In this document: positions 41,436 through 50,334 of the stretch, piece after piece | Layout of the letters: every line of letters starts with the position of its first letter | How positions within the stretch are numbered: position 1 is the stretch's first letter | NCBI RefSeq assembly: GCF_023544665.1 | Contig: NZ_JAMJFL010000020.1 | Span: forward strand, 1 to 64,000 | DNA: 64,000 nt | Source: Streptomyces sp. YS415 | GTDB lineage: Bacteria; Actinomycetota; Actinomycetes; Streptomycetales; Streptomycetaceae | Direction of reading: 5' to 3' | The notes under the pieces: model-generated | Database searches by the model: none | The model's input: the letters and a program-made list of their open reading frames with translations, nothing else | Told to the model about the DNA's origin: nothing | Made by a program: the position numbers and the translations under genes

Positions 41436-43910
41436 TCAGGCCGGCACATCCGCCGCCCGTACGTGGTCGAACACCTGGTCCTCCTCCGCCCCGCTGAGCA
41501 GGTACGCCTGCGCCTCACCCACGTGGAAGTACATCCCCTGCAGCTCCACCGCCCCCTCCCGCAGGGCCCGGGCCACCGACTCATGGGCCCGCAGATGCTC
41601 CAACTGCTGGACCACGTTGGTCAGGCAGAGCTGCTCGACCGCGTCGGCCGGTGCCCGCCCCGCCAGCCGGGGCCACGGCCGGCCGGTGTCGGCCATGCGC
41701 TCCAGGCTCGGCATCCCGTGCCGCAGCCACCGCTTGAGCGGGGTCCCCGCGTCACCCGGTTCGGTGGCGAGCAGTGCCTGCATGGCCCCGCACCCGGAGT
41801 GCCCGCACACGGTGATGGAGCGCACCTTCAGCACCTCCACCGCGTACTCGATCGCGGCCGCCACCGAGTCGTCCCCGCTCTCCTCGCCCGGCTGGGTGCC
41901 TGTCCCGGCGTGGGCCGGGGGCGGCACGAGGTTGCCCACATTGCGCACCACGAACAGGTCCCCGGGACCACTGGAGGTGATCATCGAGGTGACCAGGCGC
42001 GAGTCGGCACAGGTGAGGAAGAGCTGCGAGGGCCGCTGCCCCTCCCGCGCCAGCCGGGCCAGCTCCCCGCGCACCAGCGGTGCGGTGTGGCGCTGGAACG
42101 CACTGATCCCGCGCTTCAGTTCGTGCCCGCTGGCACCGCGGGCCGGTCCGGCCGTACCGCCCCCGCCTCCGTCGCCGTCGCCGTCGCCGTCAACGGAACC
42201 GTCGCAGGAGCCGTCCTGCCGCGCGCCGGAAGCGGGCGCGAGGTGGGGCTGCTCGCACTGGTGGTTGCGCCAGGGCGTCCAGGGACGGCACCGGCAGCCG
42301 GCGGAAGCGGGCGCCTCGGCCGACCCGGGCTCGTTGTGCACGGTGGTGGGCACCCCGGGTTCGGAGATCTTGAGCCCCGCGCGGCGGCCGGTCAGCTCGA
42401 CGGAGCCGCCCCGCGCGGTGTGCGTGTTCTGCCAGTCCTGGAGCGTCTCGTACGCCGCGTGGTCCATGAAGGAACCGTCCAACTCCACGATGGCGGGAGC
42501 CCCTTGCGGTACGAGGTGCAGGGCGCGGCTGAGCCGCGGGACCGCGAGGAACGTCAACTGGCCCCGGACGTGTACGTGATGGACTCCTTCCTGCTCGTCG
42601 TGGGTGATCCGGGTGCGGGCGAGGCGGTGCAGGGAGACGGCGACGGCGACGGCGATCCCCAGCGTCACGCCCTCCAGGACGCCGAAGAAGACCACGCCTG
42701 CGGTGGTGACGGCGTAGACCAGGACTTCACGGTGGCGGGTCACCGTGCGGATGTGGTGCAGGGACACCATCTGGATGCCGACGGACATCACCAGTGCGGC
42801 GAGCGCGGCAAGGGGGATGAGCTCCAGGAGCGGGACCATCAGCAGCGTGGCGGCTACTACGAGAACGCCGTGCAGCATCGTGGAGTTCCGGCTCACGGCA
42901 CCCGCGTGCACGTTCGCCGACGTCCGCACCGCCACCCCCGCCACGGGCAGCCCGCCGAGACCGCCGGAGACGATGTTGGCGGCGCCCTGGCCGAGCAGTT
43001 CGCGGTCCAGGTTCGAGCGGCCGACGCCGGGGGGCAGGTTGGGGCGCCCGGCCACCAGCTTGTCGGCGGCGACCGCGCCGAGCAGCGACTGCACGCTGCA
43101 CACCAGGGTGGTGGTCAGTACGGCCGCCACGACGCCGAGCACCGGGCCCTCGGGAAGCCCCGCGAGGGCATGACTGCTCCATGAGGGCAGGTCGACCTTG
43201 GGCAGCCGGAGCCCCGCGAGCGAGGCGGCCGCGGTGGCTCCGGCGACGGCGACGAGGGCGGCCGGGATCTTGCGCAGCAGGCGGCCGGTCCGGCCGGGGA
43301 GGCGCGGCCACAGCAGCAGCAGCGCGAGGGTGAGCGCGCTCACCGACAGGGCGGCCGGGTGCAGGTCGGCCAACTGGGCGGGCAGGGCGCGCAGGTTGTC
43401 GGGGACGGAGCTCTGCGGGGTGCCGCCGAGGACGATGTGCAGCTGGGCGACGGCGATGGTGACGCCGATGCCGGCGAGCATGCCGTGCACGATGGCGGGG
43501 CTGACGGCGAGCGCGGTGCGTGCCACGCGCAGGCAGCCGAGGCCGAGTTGGGCGAGTCCGGCGAGCACGGTGATGGCGCAGGTGGTGCGCCAGCCGTAGC
43601 GCTGGATGAGGTCGGCGGTGACCACCGTGAGACCGGCGGCCGGGCCGCTGACCTGGAGCGGGGAGCCGCCGAGCCGGCCGACCACCAGCCCGCCGACGGC
43701 GGCGGCGACGAGCCCGGCCTGGAGGGGCGCGCCGGTGGCGAGGGCGATGCCGAGGGACAGCGGCAGGGCGATCAGGAAGACCGCGATCGACGCGGACACG
43801 TCGGCGCCGTCGAGCCGGAAGCGGCGTCGGCGCGTGGGCGGCGGGGCGGGGGACTGGGTGCGCTCGGTCCGAGTGGGGTCGGTGGCGCGGGTGGGGACGC
43901 AGGCTGACAT
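41436..43910 (-). CDS. SulP transporter - STAS - beta-carbonic anhydrase fusion
   Basis: 824 aa. N-terminal SulP/SLC26 transporter (~residues 35-430) of about 10-12 helices, with VSGPAAGLTVVTADL and GLPVAGVAVRTSANVHAGA. A STAS domain follows (~435-520, IVELDGSFMDHAAYETL), then a ~75-residue low-complexity Gly/Asp linker (SVDGDGDGDGGGGG) and a beta-carbonic anhydrase with zinc motifs CADSRL and HSGCGAM. The fusion couples bicarbonate (or sulfate) uptake to CO2 hydration. It is known in actinobacteria and other bacteria. Divergent from the deacetylase-like gene. Confidence 0.93.
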   Translation of the reverse strand: MSACVPTRATDPTRTERTQSPAPPPTRRRRFRLDGADVSASIAVFLIALPLSLGIALATGAPLQAGLVAAAVGGLVVGRLGGSPLQVSGPAAGLTVVTADLIQRYGWRTTCAITVLAGLAQLGLGCLRVARTALAVSPAIVHGMLAGIGVTIAVAQLHIVLGGTPQSSVPDNLRALPAQLADLHPAALSVSALTLALLLLWPRLPGRTGRLLRKIPAALVAVAGATAAASLAGLRLPKVDLPSWSSHALAGLPEGPVLGVVAAVLTTTLVCSVQSLLGAVAADKLVAGRPNLPPGVGRSNLDRELLGQGAANIVSGGLGGLPVAGVAVRTSANVHAGAVSRNSTMLHGVLVVAATLLMVPLLELIPLAALAALVMSVGIQMVSLHHIRTVTRHREVLVYAVTTAGVVFFGVLEGVTLGIAVAVAVSLHRLARTRITHDEQEGVHHVHVRGQLTFLAVPRLSRALHLVPQGAPAIVELDGSFMDHAAYETLQDWQNTHTARGGSVELTGRRAGLKISEPGVPTTVHNEPGSAEAPASAGCRCRPWTPWRNHQCEQPHLAPASGARQDGSCDGSVDGDGDGDGGGGGTAGPARGASGHELKRGISAFQRHTAPLVRGELARLAREGQRPSQLFLTCADSRLVTSMITSSGPGDLFVVRNVGNLVPPPAHAGTGTQPGEESGDDSVAAAIEYAVEVLKVRSITVCGHSGCGAMQALLATEPGDAGTPLKRWLRHGMPSLERMADTGRPWPRLAGRAPADAVEQLCLTNVVQQLEHLRAHESVARALREGAVELQGMYFHVGEAQAYLLSGAEEDQVFDHVRAADVPA

Positions 43911-44256
43911 GGGATTCCCGTCTCCTCCGGGGCAGCGCGGTCGCGGATCTGGTGGTCCCCCGTCCGGACGGCGGGGGGTCGGGTCGGCGGCCGTGGGTCA
44001 CGGCGTGCAGTGGCGGGATGAATCAACGCTCGGTAAACGGATCGTAATGCAGAGTAAAGGGCAAGCATAGAGTTTCCGGGCAAATGGGCGAATAGCTCAC
44101 TCGAATGAGCGAAGTGGCCCTTTGGTCGGCTTGTCGTACTAATTCCTTCCTGGCCTCGTGCGACCTTGGCGGCGCTGTCGGCGCTTTTCCCGGCAGATCA
44201 CCAGAAAACGCCCCATTCAGCGTTGGCCCGAGAGAAGGAAAGTAGGTGGGCGGAAC
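43911..44256. other. Control region between the SulP fusion and the deacetylase-like gene
   Basis: 346 bp with two divergent promoters. It includes an AT-richer stretch around 44020-44145 (GAATCAACGCTCGG, AATGCAGAGTAAAGG, TACTAATTCC). No repeat or recognisable operator is evident. Confidence 0.55.
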
Positions 44257-45531
44257 ATGGCCGCCACCCAGAGGATCGCCGCGGGCGCCGTGGTCGCCGC
44301 GGTCTGTGCCGCATCACTCGCCGGCTGCGGAATCGGCAGCGAAGGCGCCGAGGAAGGGGTCCCCGGCCCGCAGAAGGAGAAGCCGGTCCAGGCGCCGCCG
44401 AAGAGCCCGGTCCGCCTGATCGGGGACGGCTCGACCTCGTACACCGGTGCCCAGCCGAACCTGTCCAGACCCGAACGCCTGAAGCCCGGTCAGAAGCCGC
44501 CGCAATTCGTGGTGTTCTCCTGGGACGGCGCGGGCGAGGACGGGCAGAAGCTGTTCTCCCACTTCCGCAAGGTCGCCAGGGACAACAACGCGACGATGAC
44601 GTACTTCCTCAGCGGCGTGTACATGCTGCCCGAGCACAAGCGCGACCTGTACCGGCCGCCGCAGCACTCGCCGGGCCGCTCCGACATCGGCTTCAACGAC
44701 GAGCAGGGCATCGCCGAGACCGTGAAGCAGCTGCGCGGCGCGTGGCTGGAGGGCAACGAGATCGGCACCCACTTCAACGGTCACTTCTGTGGAAAGGGCC
44801 GCGGGGTCGGCGAATGGTCGGTCGAGGAGTGGAAGGACGAGATCGCCCAGGCGAAGCAGTTCGTGAAGTCCTGGAAGACCAACACCGGTCTGAAGGACGC
44901 CTCGCCGCTGCCCTTCGACTACGACAAGGAACTCATCGGCGGCCGCACGCCCTGCCTGGAGGGCCAGGAGAACTTCATGCAGGCCGCCCGGGAGCTGGGC
45001 TTGCGCTACGACACCAGCGGCGTCAACAACCAGGTCTGGCCGAAGAAGAAGGAAGGCCTGTGGGACCTGTCGATGCAGCTCGTGCCCTTCCCCGGGCACA
45101 CCTTCGAGCAGCTGACCATGGACTACAACTTCATGGTCAACCAGTCCGGCACCACCAGCCAGGGTGACCCCGACAAGTACGAGTTCTGGGGCGACCAGAT
45201 GCGCGATGGCCTGCTCCAGGGCTTCCGCCGGGCCTACGACGGCAACCGCGCGCCCCTGATCATCGGCAACCACTTCGAGTCCTGGAACGGCGGCACCTAC
45301 ATGCGGGCCGTCCAGGAGGTCATCGAGGAGGTGTGCACCAAGGCCGAGGTGCGCTGCGTCTCCTTCCGGCAGCTCGCCGACTGGCTGGACGCCCAGGACC
45401 CGAAGGTGCTGGCCAAGCTCACCACCCTGCCGGTCGGCGAGGCCCCGAAGCAGGGCTGGGCGTCCTTCCTGGCGGACCGCCCGGCCCCGGCACCCAAGGG
45501 CGTCCCCGGGGCGCCGGCGGCCAGGCAGTAG
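44257..45531 (+). CDS. Lipoprotein with polysaccharide-deacetylase-like domain
   Basis: 424 aa from ATG 44257. A signal peptide ends in the lipobox LAGC (residues ~21-24), so the protein is lipid-anchored outside the membrane. The NodB-like fold shows VVFSWDGAGE (first metal Asp) and EIGTHFNGHF (His-x3-His), with PFDYDKELIGGRTPCLEG as the third block, so a metal site is plausible. It may deacetylate a wall polysaccharide. The stop lies 7 bp from the convergent CooC-like ATPase. Confidence 0.85.
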   Translation: MAATQRIAAGAVVAAVCAASLAGCGIGSEGAEEGVPGPQKEKPVQAPPKSPVRLIGDGSTSYTGAQPNLSRPERLKPGQKPPQFVVFSWDGAGEDGQKLFSHFRKVARDNNATMTYFLSGVYMLPEHKRDLYRPPQHSPGRSDIGFNDEQGIAETVKQLRGAWLEGNEIGTHFNGHFCGKGRGVGEWSVEEWKDEIAQAKQFVKSWKTNTGLKDASPLPFDYDKELIGGRTPCLEGQENFMQAARELGLRYDTSGVNNQVWPKKKEGLWDLSMQLVPFPGHTFEQLTMDYNFMVNQSGTTSQGDPDKYEFWGDQMRDGLLQGFRRAYDGNRAPLIIGNHFESWNGGTYMRAVQEVIEEVCTKAEVRCVSFRQLADWLDAQDPKVLAKLTTLPVGEAPKQGWASFLADRPAPAPKGVPGAPAARQ

Positions 45532-45538
45532 CGCCCGC

Positions 45539-46519
45539 TCACGCGGGAGCGGTGACGCTCTCGCCGAGCACGAAGGCGGGGTCGACCTGCGCGGCGAGGT
45601 CGGCCCCGGTCCGCTCGTTCCCCCAGGACTGCGCGTTCTTCAGGTGGAAGTGCACCATCTGGCGCGTGTAGCGCTCCCAGTCCCGGCTCTCGTACGTGGC
45701 GTCCACGGCCTCCTGCAACCGGAGCAGGGCGCCGCGGTTGGCGTCCTCCAGGAGCTCGAACCGGGGCGGGCGGCCCTTCTCCATGGAGCGCACCCAGTCC
45801 GAGTGCCCGACCGTGACGAGCAGGTCGTCCCCGGCTTCGGCGCGCAGGAAGTCGAGGTCCTCCGGTCCGTGCACCTTGTTGCCGACGACCTTCAGCTCGA
45901 CGCCGAAGTCACGGGCGTACTCCTTGTACTGGCGATAGACGGAGACTCCCTTCCGGGTCGGCTCGGCGACGAGGAACGTCATGTCGAAGCGGGTGAACAT
46001 GCCGGAGGCGAAGGAGTCCGAGCCCGCGGTCATGTCGACCACGACATACTCGTCGCGCCCGTCCACCAGGTGGTTCAGGCACAGCTCCACCGCTCCCGTC
46101 TTGGAGTGGTAGCAGGCGACCCCCAGGTCGGCGTCGGTGAAGGGGCCGGTGACCATCAAACGGACGGTGCCGCCGTCGAGTTCCACCGGCCGGGCGCAGG
46201 CGTCGTAGACCGGATTGTCCTCGCGCACCCGCAGCAGCCGGGAGCCCTCGCCCGGCGGGGTCGTTTTGATCATCGTCTCGGCGGACGCGATCCGCGGGTT
46301 CGCGCCGCGCAGATAGTCCTTGATCAGCGGGAGCCGGTCGCCCATCGCCGGCAGGGCGGCCGCCTCGGGCTCGTCGAGGCCGAGCGCGGCCCCCAGGTGC
46401 TGGTTGATGTCGGCGTCGATCGCGACCACCGGCGCCCCGGTCGCCGCGAGATGCCGGACGAACAGGGACGACAGGGTGGTCTTGCCGCTGCCGCCCTTCC
46501 CGACGAAAGCAATTTTCAT
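45539..46519 (-). CDS. CooC/MinD-like P-loop ATPase
   Basis: 326 aa. Deviant Walker A FVGKGGSGKTTLSSLFV at the very N-terminus and a VVIAIDAD-type segment (VVAIDADINQHLG), followed by YVVVDMTAGSDSFASG and FLVAEPTRKGVSVYRQY. This is the CooC/Mrp-type layout used for metal-cofactor insertion or protein positioning. No metallocentre gene lies beside it to suggest its target. Divergent from the Fic-like gene. Confidence 0.88.
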   Translation of the reverse strand: MKIAFVGKGGSGKTTLSSLFVRHLAATGAPVVAIDADINQHLGAALGLDEPEAAALPAMGDRLPLIKDYLRGANPRIASAETMIKTTPPGEGSRLLRVREDNPVYDACARPVELDGGTVRLMVTGPFTDADLGVACYHSKTGAVELCLNHLVDGRDEYVVVDMTAGSDSFASGMFTRFDMTFLVAEPTRKGVSVYRQYKEYARDFGVELKVVGNKVHGPEDLDFLRAEAGDDLLVTVGHSDWVRSMEKGRPPRFELLEDANRGALLRLQEAVDATYESRDWERYTRQMVHFHLKNAQSWGNERTGADLAAQVDPAFVLGESVTAPA

Positions 46520-46620
46520 GTTCAGTAAGCGTAGTGGCGGGCCGGGTGCGAGGGGCGGACAAACGTGAAGAAGGCCACTCGATCGTGGGGCGGAGCGCGG
46601 GGATGCGTAATGTCGTACTC

Positions 46621-47445
46621 ATGAGTACGACAGGCGGGACCGCCGATCCGCTCGCGGCCCTGGGTGCGCTGCCCGGTGTGGCCGAGTCCGTGGAGTCCGT
46701 GCGCAAGGCCGTGGACCGGGTCTACGGGCACCGGGTCATGCGCCGCCGCAGCAACGAGATCACCTCCGAGGCGGCGCTGCGCGGCGCCCGCGGCTCGGCG
46801 TCGCTGTCCGGCGCCGACTGGGCCCTGGAGGAGGTGCGCAGGCGCACCGACTTCAGCGGCGACGACGAGGCACGCCTCATGGGCGCCGCCCTGCGGCTGA
46901 CCGCGGAGGCGGGCCAACTGCTGTCCATCTGGCGGCAGTCGCCGCTGCGCGTGCTGGCGCGGCTGCACCTGGTGGCGGCGGCCACCAACGGTCCGGAGGT
47001 CGGGCGCCCGCGCCAGGCCGGCGAGCGGGTCGACGAGCCGCTCGTGGAGCTGCCGCTGCCCGGCGCGGACGAGGTCCACGGCCGACTGGACGGCCTCTCC
47101 GAACTGATCATCGCGGGCGGGTCCGCTCCGGCGCTGGTGACCGCCGCCGTGGTGCACGGCGAGTTGCTGGCGCTGCGCCCCTTCACGTCCCACAACGGCC
47201 TGGTCGCGCGCGCGGCCGAGCGCATCGTGCTGGTGGGCAGCGGGCTCGACCCCAAGTCGGTCTGCCCGTCCGAGGCCGGCCACGGCGAACTCGGCCGCGC
47301 CGCCTACCTCGCGGCGCTCGACGGGTACGTCTCCGGCACTCCCGAAGGCATGGCGGCCTGGATCGCCCACTGCGGCAGGGCGATCGAGCTGGGCGCGCGC
47401 GAATCGACGGCGGTGTGCGAGGCGCTGCAGCGCGGGGCGGCGTAG
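46621..47445 (+). CDS. Fic-fold protein with degenerate active site
   Basis: 275 aa from ATG 46621. All-helical protein with a Fic-like segment HGELLALRPFTSHNGLVARA where active Fic enzymes have HPFxxGNGRxxR. The catalytic His is replaced by Arg and the Gly-Asn-Gly-Arg by His-Asn-Gly-Leu, so AMP transfer is unlikely. In Streptomyces databases it is commonly labelled 'oxidoreductase'. The C-terminal ~60 residues resemble Fic's tail helix. A perfect terminator hairpin follows 20 bp later. Confidence 0.78.
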   Translation: MSTTGGTADPLAALGALPGVAESVESVRKAVDRVYGHRVMRRRSNEITSEAALRGARGSASLSGADWALEEVRRRTDFSGDDEARLMGAALRLTAEAGQLLSIWRQSPLRVLARLHLVAAATNGPEVGRPRQAGERVDEPLVELPLPGADEVHGRLDGLSELIIAGGSAPALVTAAVVHGELLALRPFTSHNGLVARAAERIVLVGSGLDPKSVCPSEAGHGELGRAAYLAALDGYVSGTPEGMAAWIAHCGRAIELGARESTAVCEALQRGAA

Positions 47446-47465
47446 CAGCCCCCGGGAAAAGGGTT

Positions 47466-47495
47466 GCGGCGGTACGAAGAGGTTCGTACCGCCGC
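47466..47495 (+). terminator. Terminator of the Fic-like gene
   Basis: Perfect 13-bp stem (47466-47478 and 47483-47495) with loop GAGG, 20 bp after the stop codon. There is no T-run, which is usual in Streptomyces. Confidence 0.85.
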
Positions 47496-47817
47496 TGGCA
47501 TGTCCACCGGGTTACCAAGCGTCCTCGATATGTTGCCCATCAGGTCGGGAACTTTGCCCGTGCCCTGGTGCGGCTGGCCCGTAATCGACGGGTCGACGTC
47601 GCGTGGGTGCCCGGTGTTCATGCTCGGTCCGTGGGGCCGGTTGCGTTTTAAAGGTGATCCTCGCGGATGTCCTTGGTCTCGCGGGCCGTTGAATCCTTTC
47701 TACTCCAGGTCCGGAGCAAGTGGAACCCCTGGCCGCCGTTCTTTACTTTTGCGTTCAAACAGGAGCTAACCGGGCGGCAGTCTGCCGAACCGGCCCAAGG
47801 GCGGGCGTGGGCGCAGG
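47496..47817. ncRNA. Intergenic region, candidate locus of a 6S-like small RNA
   Basis: 322 bp with no gene, between genes that I equate with SCO3559 and SCO3558. From memory, S. coelicolor encodes a 6S-like RNA (scr3559) there. The right half (about 47640-47800) is AT-richer (GCGTTTTAAAGG, TTCTTTACTTTTGCG) and carries several imperfect complementary segments such as AAGG..ATC/GAT..CCTT and CCAGG/CCTGG, consistent with a bulged rod. The strand and exact ends cannot be given from sequence alone. Confidence 0.35.
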
Positions 47818-48663
47818 TCAGGCGAGTTCGGTGCGGCGCCGACTGGCGTACCAGACGAGTCCCGCGGTGGCCGCCGCCGCTCCTACGGCGGCCGCCACCA
47901 CGAGCGCCGGACGGGTCGGGACGGAGAGCGAGGGCAGCCGCTGCTTGAGCCGTACCGGGCGGTGGAAGTCGAGAATGGGCCACCCGCGCGTGAGTGCCTC
48001 ACGGCGCAGCGCGCGGTCCGGGTTCACGGCGTGCGGATGGCCGACCGACTGGAGCATCGGCACGTCGGTCGCCGAGTCGCTGTAGGCGTAGCAACGGGAG
48101 AGGTCGTACCCCTCGGACGCGGCGAGCTCCTTGACCGCTTCGGCCTTCGTCGGGCCGTACGCGTAGTACTCCACCTCGCCCGTGAAGCAGCCGTCGTCGC
48201 CCACGACCATGCGGGTGGCCACCACGCGGTCGGCGCCGAGCATCTCACCGATGGGCTCCACCACCTCCGCGCCCGACGTCGACACGATCACGACGTCGCG
48301 GCCCGCGGTGTGGTGCTCCTCGATCAGGGAGGCGGCCTCGTCGTAGATGATCGGGTCGATGAGGTCGTGCAGGGTCTCGGCGACGATCTCCTTGACCTGC
48401 TGGACGTTCCAGCCGCGGCACAGCGCGGACAGGTACGCGCGCATGCGCTCCATCTGGTCGTGGTCGGCGCCGCCCGCGAGGAACACGAACTGGGCGTAAG
48501 CGGTCCGCAGGACGGCCCGGCGGTTGATCAGGCCGCCTTGGTAGAACGACTTGCTGAAGGTGAGCGTGCTCGACTTCGCAATGACCGTCTTGTCCAGGTC
48601 AAAGAAGGCCGCTGTGCGGGGCAAGGAGTGGTTTTCCACGACCTGAGCATAGGCGCAGCCCAT
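47818..48663 (-). CDS. HAD-superfamily phosphatase (HAD-IB), membrane-anchored
   Basis: 281 aa from ATG 48663 (MGCAYAQVVENHSLPRTAAFFD); GTG 48639 is an alternative. The HAD motifs are AFFDLDKTVIAKSS (nucleophile Asp), VIVSTSGAEV, a Lys in GPTKAEAV and CYAYSDSATDVPMLQ. The IB family resembles SerB. The C-terminus has one hydrophobic segment (ALVVAAAVGAAAATAGLVWYA) and an RRR tail, a tail-anchor-like ending. In Streptomyces this gene is often annotated as differentiation-associated. Divergent from the Tad pilus cluster. Confidence 0.85.
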   Translation of the reverse strand: MGCAYAQVVENHSLPRTAAFFDLDKTVIAKSSTLTFSKSFYQGGLINRRAVLRTAYAQFVFLAGGADHDQMERMRAYLSALCRGWNVQQVKEIVAETLHDLIDPIIYDEAASLIEEHHTAGRDVVIVSTSGAEVVEPIGEMLGADRVVATRMVVGDDGCFTGEVEYYAYGPTKAEAVKELAASEGYDLSRCYAYSDSATDVPMLQSVGHPHAVNPDRALRREALTRGWPILDFHRPVRLKQRLPSLSVPTRPALVVAAAVGAAAATAGLVWYASRRRTELA

Positions 48664-48679
48664 TCGGCGTAAGGTGGGG

Positions 48680-48845
48680 CGTGTGGGTTTGCCTGAGAGG
48701 CCTCTCGGGTACACCATGGAAGTCACGGATCGTTCGCGACCGTGCTAACCCGGCCCGGCTCCTCCCCCCCCGAGTCGGCCGTGGAGACGACCCCCGCTCT
48801 CCCCCCCGGCGGGGGTCGTCGCATGTCCGGATGCGTTTTCCCCCT
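48680..48845 (+). ncRNA. Candidate small RNA ending in strong stem-loops
   Basis: Between the divergent HAD and Tad genes. A perfect palindrome GAGAGGCCTCTC (48695-48706) is followed by a 12-bp stem: 48786-48797 pairs fully with 48809-48820. A second small hairpin GCAT/ATGC follows, then GTTTT and a pyrimidine run up to 48850. This looks like the folded body and terminator of a short plus-strand transcript. No promoter can be asserted. From memory a small RNA (scr3558) is reported at the equivalent place in S. coelicolor. Confidence 0.4.
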
Positions 48846-49230
48846 TCTTTGACCGACCGCTAGGTCGTAGCGAGGCGGCTGAGGCCGCCTCTTCGTCATG
48901 CCCATGATCCGTCACGGTGCGTAGTCGAAACACTGCTCTGCGGAAGTCGTACGGGACCCGTACACGGGCCACCGGTATGGGTGACGGCGATATTCACAAC
49001 CATCGAGTTGTCCACAGTTATCGACCAAGATCCACACGATTTCCGGCATCGCTGCACCGTGATTCCCAACGCGTCCCGCCGGGCGGACTTCAGGACCGGT
49101 TCCGGTTAGTCGGGCGCGTTTGGCCGGTTCGTATCGGCCGCTCATACGGAGACCGGACGCCGGTTCTCCGCGCCTTAGGGAATCGCGCGGCCGCAAGGGC
49201 TCCGCGAGGGACACGACACGGGGAGAAACC
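48846..49230 (+). other. Leader region of the Tad pilus cluster
   Basis: 385 bp. A terminator-like hairpin GAGGCGGC/GCCGCCTC (48872-48879 with 48884-48891) lies at the left, then sequence with no gene I can support, then GGGAGAAACC just before the start of the SSD/TadZ gene. The tad promoter is presumably here. Confidence 0.5.
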
Positions 49231-50334
49231 ATGGCCGCAGCCGCCACACAGGAACCGCCGCCCGCCGCCTCCGGGCGGCCGGGGGCACCGCTGATCGTCA
49301 CCGAGGACGCCGAGCTGCTGGACGACCTGCTGCGGCTGTGCGCGGCAGCGGGCGCCACGCCCGAGGTCCATCACGGCGTTCCCGAACCGCACGGCAACTG
49401 GGAGGCCGCGCCGCTGGTCCTGGTCGGCGACGACGCCGCCCGCCGGGTGCGCGGCGCTCCGCGCAGAAGGGGCGTGGTCCTGGTCGGCCGGGACCAGGAC
49501 GACTCCGGGGTCTGGCGGCGGGCCGTCGAGATCGGCGCCGACCATGTCCTGATGCTCCCGGACGGGGAGCAGTGGCTGGTCGACCGCATCGCCGACGTGG
49601 CCGAGGGCGTGGGTCGGCCCGCCCTCACCGTCGGCGTGATCGGCGGCCGGGGCGGCGCCGGTGCGTCCACGCTCGCGTGCGCCCTCGCCGTCACCTCCGC
49701 GCGGGAGGGACTGCGCACCCTGCTCGTGGACGCCGATCCACTGGGCGGCGGACTCGACGTACTCCTCGGCGGCGAGACGGCCGAGGGGCTGCGCTGGCCG
49801 GCTTTCGCCGCCTCACGCGGCCGGGTCGGCGGCGGCGCCCTGGAGGAGTCGCTGCCCCGGCTGCACAACCTGCGGGTGCTCAGCTGGGACCGGGGGGACT
49901 GTGTCGCCGTCCCGCCGCAGGCCGTACGGGCGGTGCTGGCCGCCGCCCGGCGCCGCAGCGGCGCGGTCGTCGTCGACCTGCCGCGCCGGATCGACGACGG
50001 CGTCGCCGAAGTGCTCGCCCAGCTCGACCTCGGCATCCTCGTGGTCCCCGCCGAACTGCGCGCCGTCGCGGCCGCCGGACGGGTGGCCTCGGCGGTCCGG
50101 ATGGTGCTGGGGGACCTGCGGGTGGCGGTACGCGGGCCCTACGCTCCCGGACTCGACGACCGCGAGGTGGCCCGGCTCCTCGGACTGCCGCTGGCCGGAG
50201 AGGTACCGGTCGAAGCGGGGCTGAGCCGCCCGCAGGACGGCAAGGCGCCGCCCGCGGCGGCCGGACGCGGACCGCTGGCGCGCTTCTGCCGCACGTTCTG
50301 GGAGCGGGCGCTGCTGGAGGCGGGGGCGGCATGA
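49231..50334 (+). CDS. TadZ/CpaE-like septum-site-determining (Ssd) ATPase-like protein
   Basis: 367 aa from ATG 49231 (GGGAGA upstream). The P-loop region reads IGGRGGAGASTLACAL (residues ~137-152), the MinD/ParA pattern, but the catalytic lysine of GKT is missing (GAS), as in other actinobacterial Ssd proteins. LLVDADPLGGGLDVLLGG follows, and an N-terminal receiver-like pseudo-domain (LIVTEDAELLDDLLRLC) is also present. It probably places the Tad pilus machine. Starts the tad operon; 4-bp overlap with the next gene. Confidence 0.87.
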   Translation: MAAAATQEPPPAASGRPGAPLIVTEDAELLDDLLRLCAAAGATPEVHHGVPEPHGNWEAAPLVLVGDDAARRVRGAPRRRGVVLVGRDQDDSGVWRRAVEIGADHVLMLPDGEQWLVDRIADVAEGVGRPALTVGVIGGRGGAGASTLACALAVTSAREGLRTLLVDADPLGGGLDVLLGGETAEGLRWPAFAASRGRVGGGALEESLPRLHNLRVLSWDRGDCVAVPPQAVRAVLAAARRRSGAVVVDLPRRIDDGVAEVLAQLDLGILVVPAELRAVAAAGRVASAVRMVLGDLRVAVRGPYAPGLDDREVARLLGLPLAGEVPVEAGLSRPQDGKAPPAAAGRGPLARFCRTFWERALLEAGAA

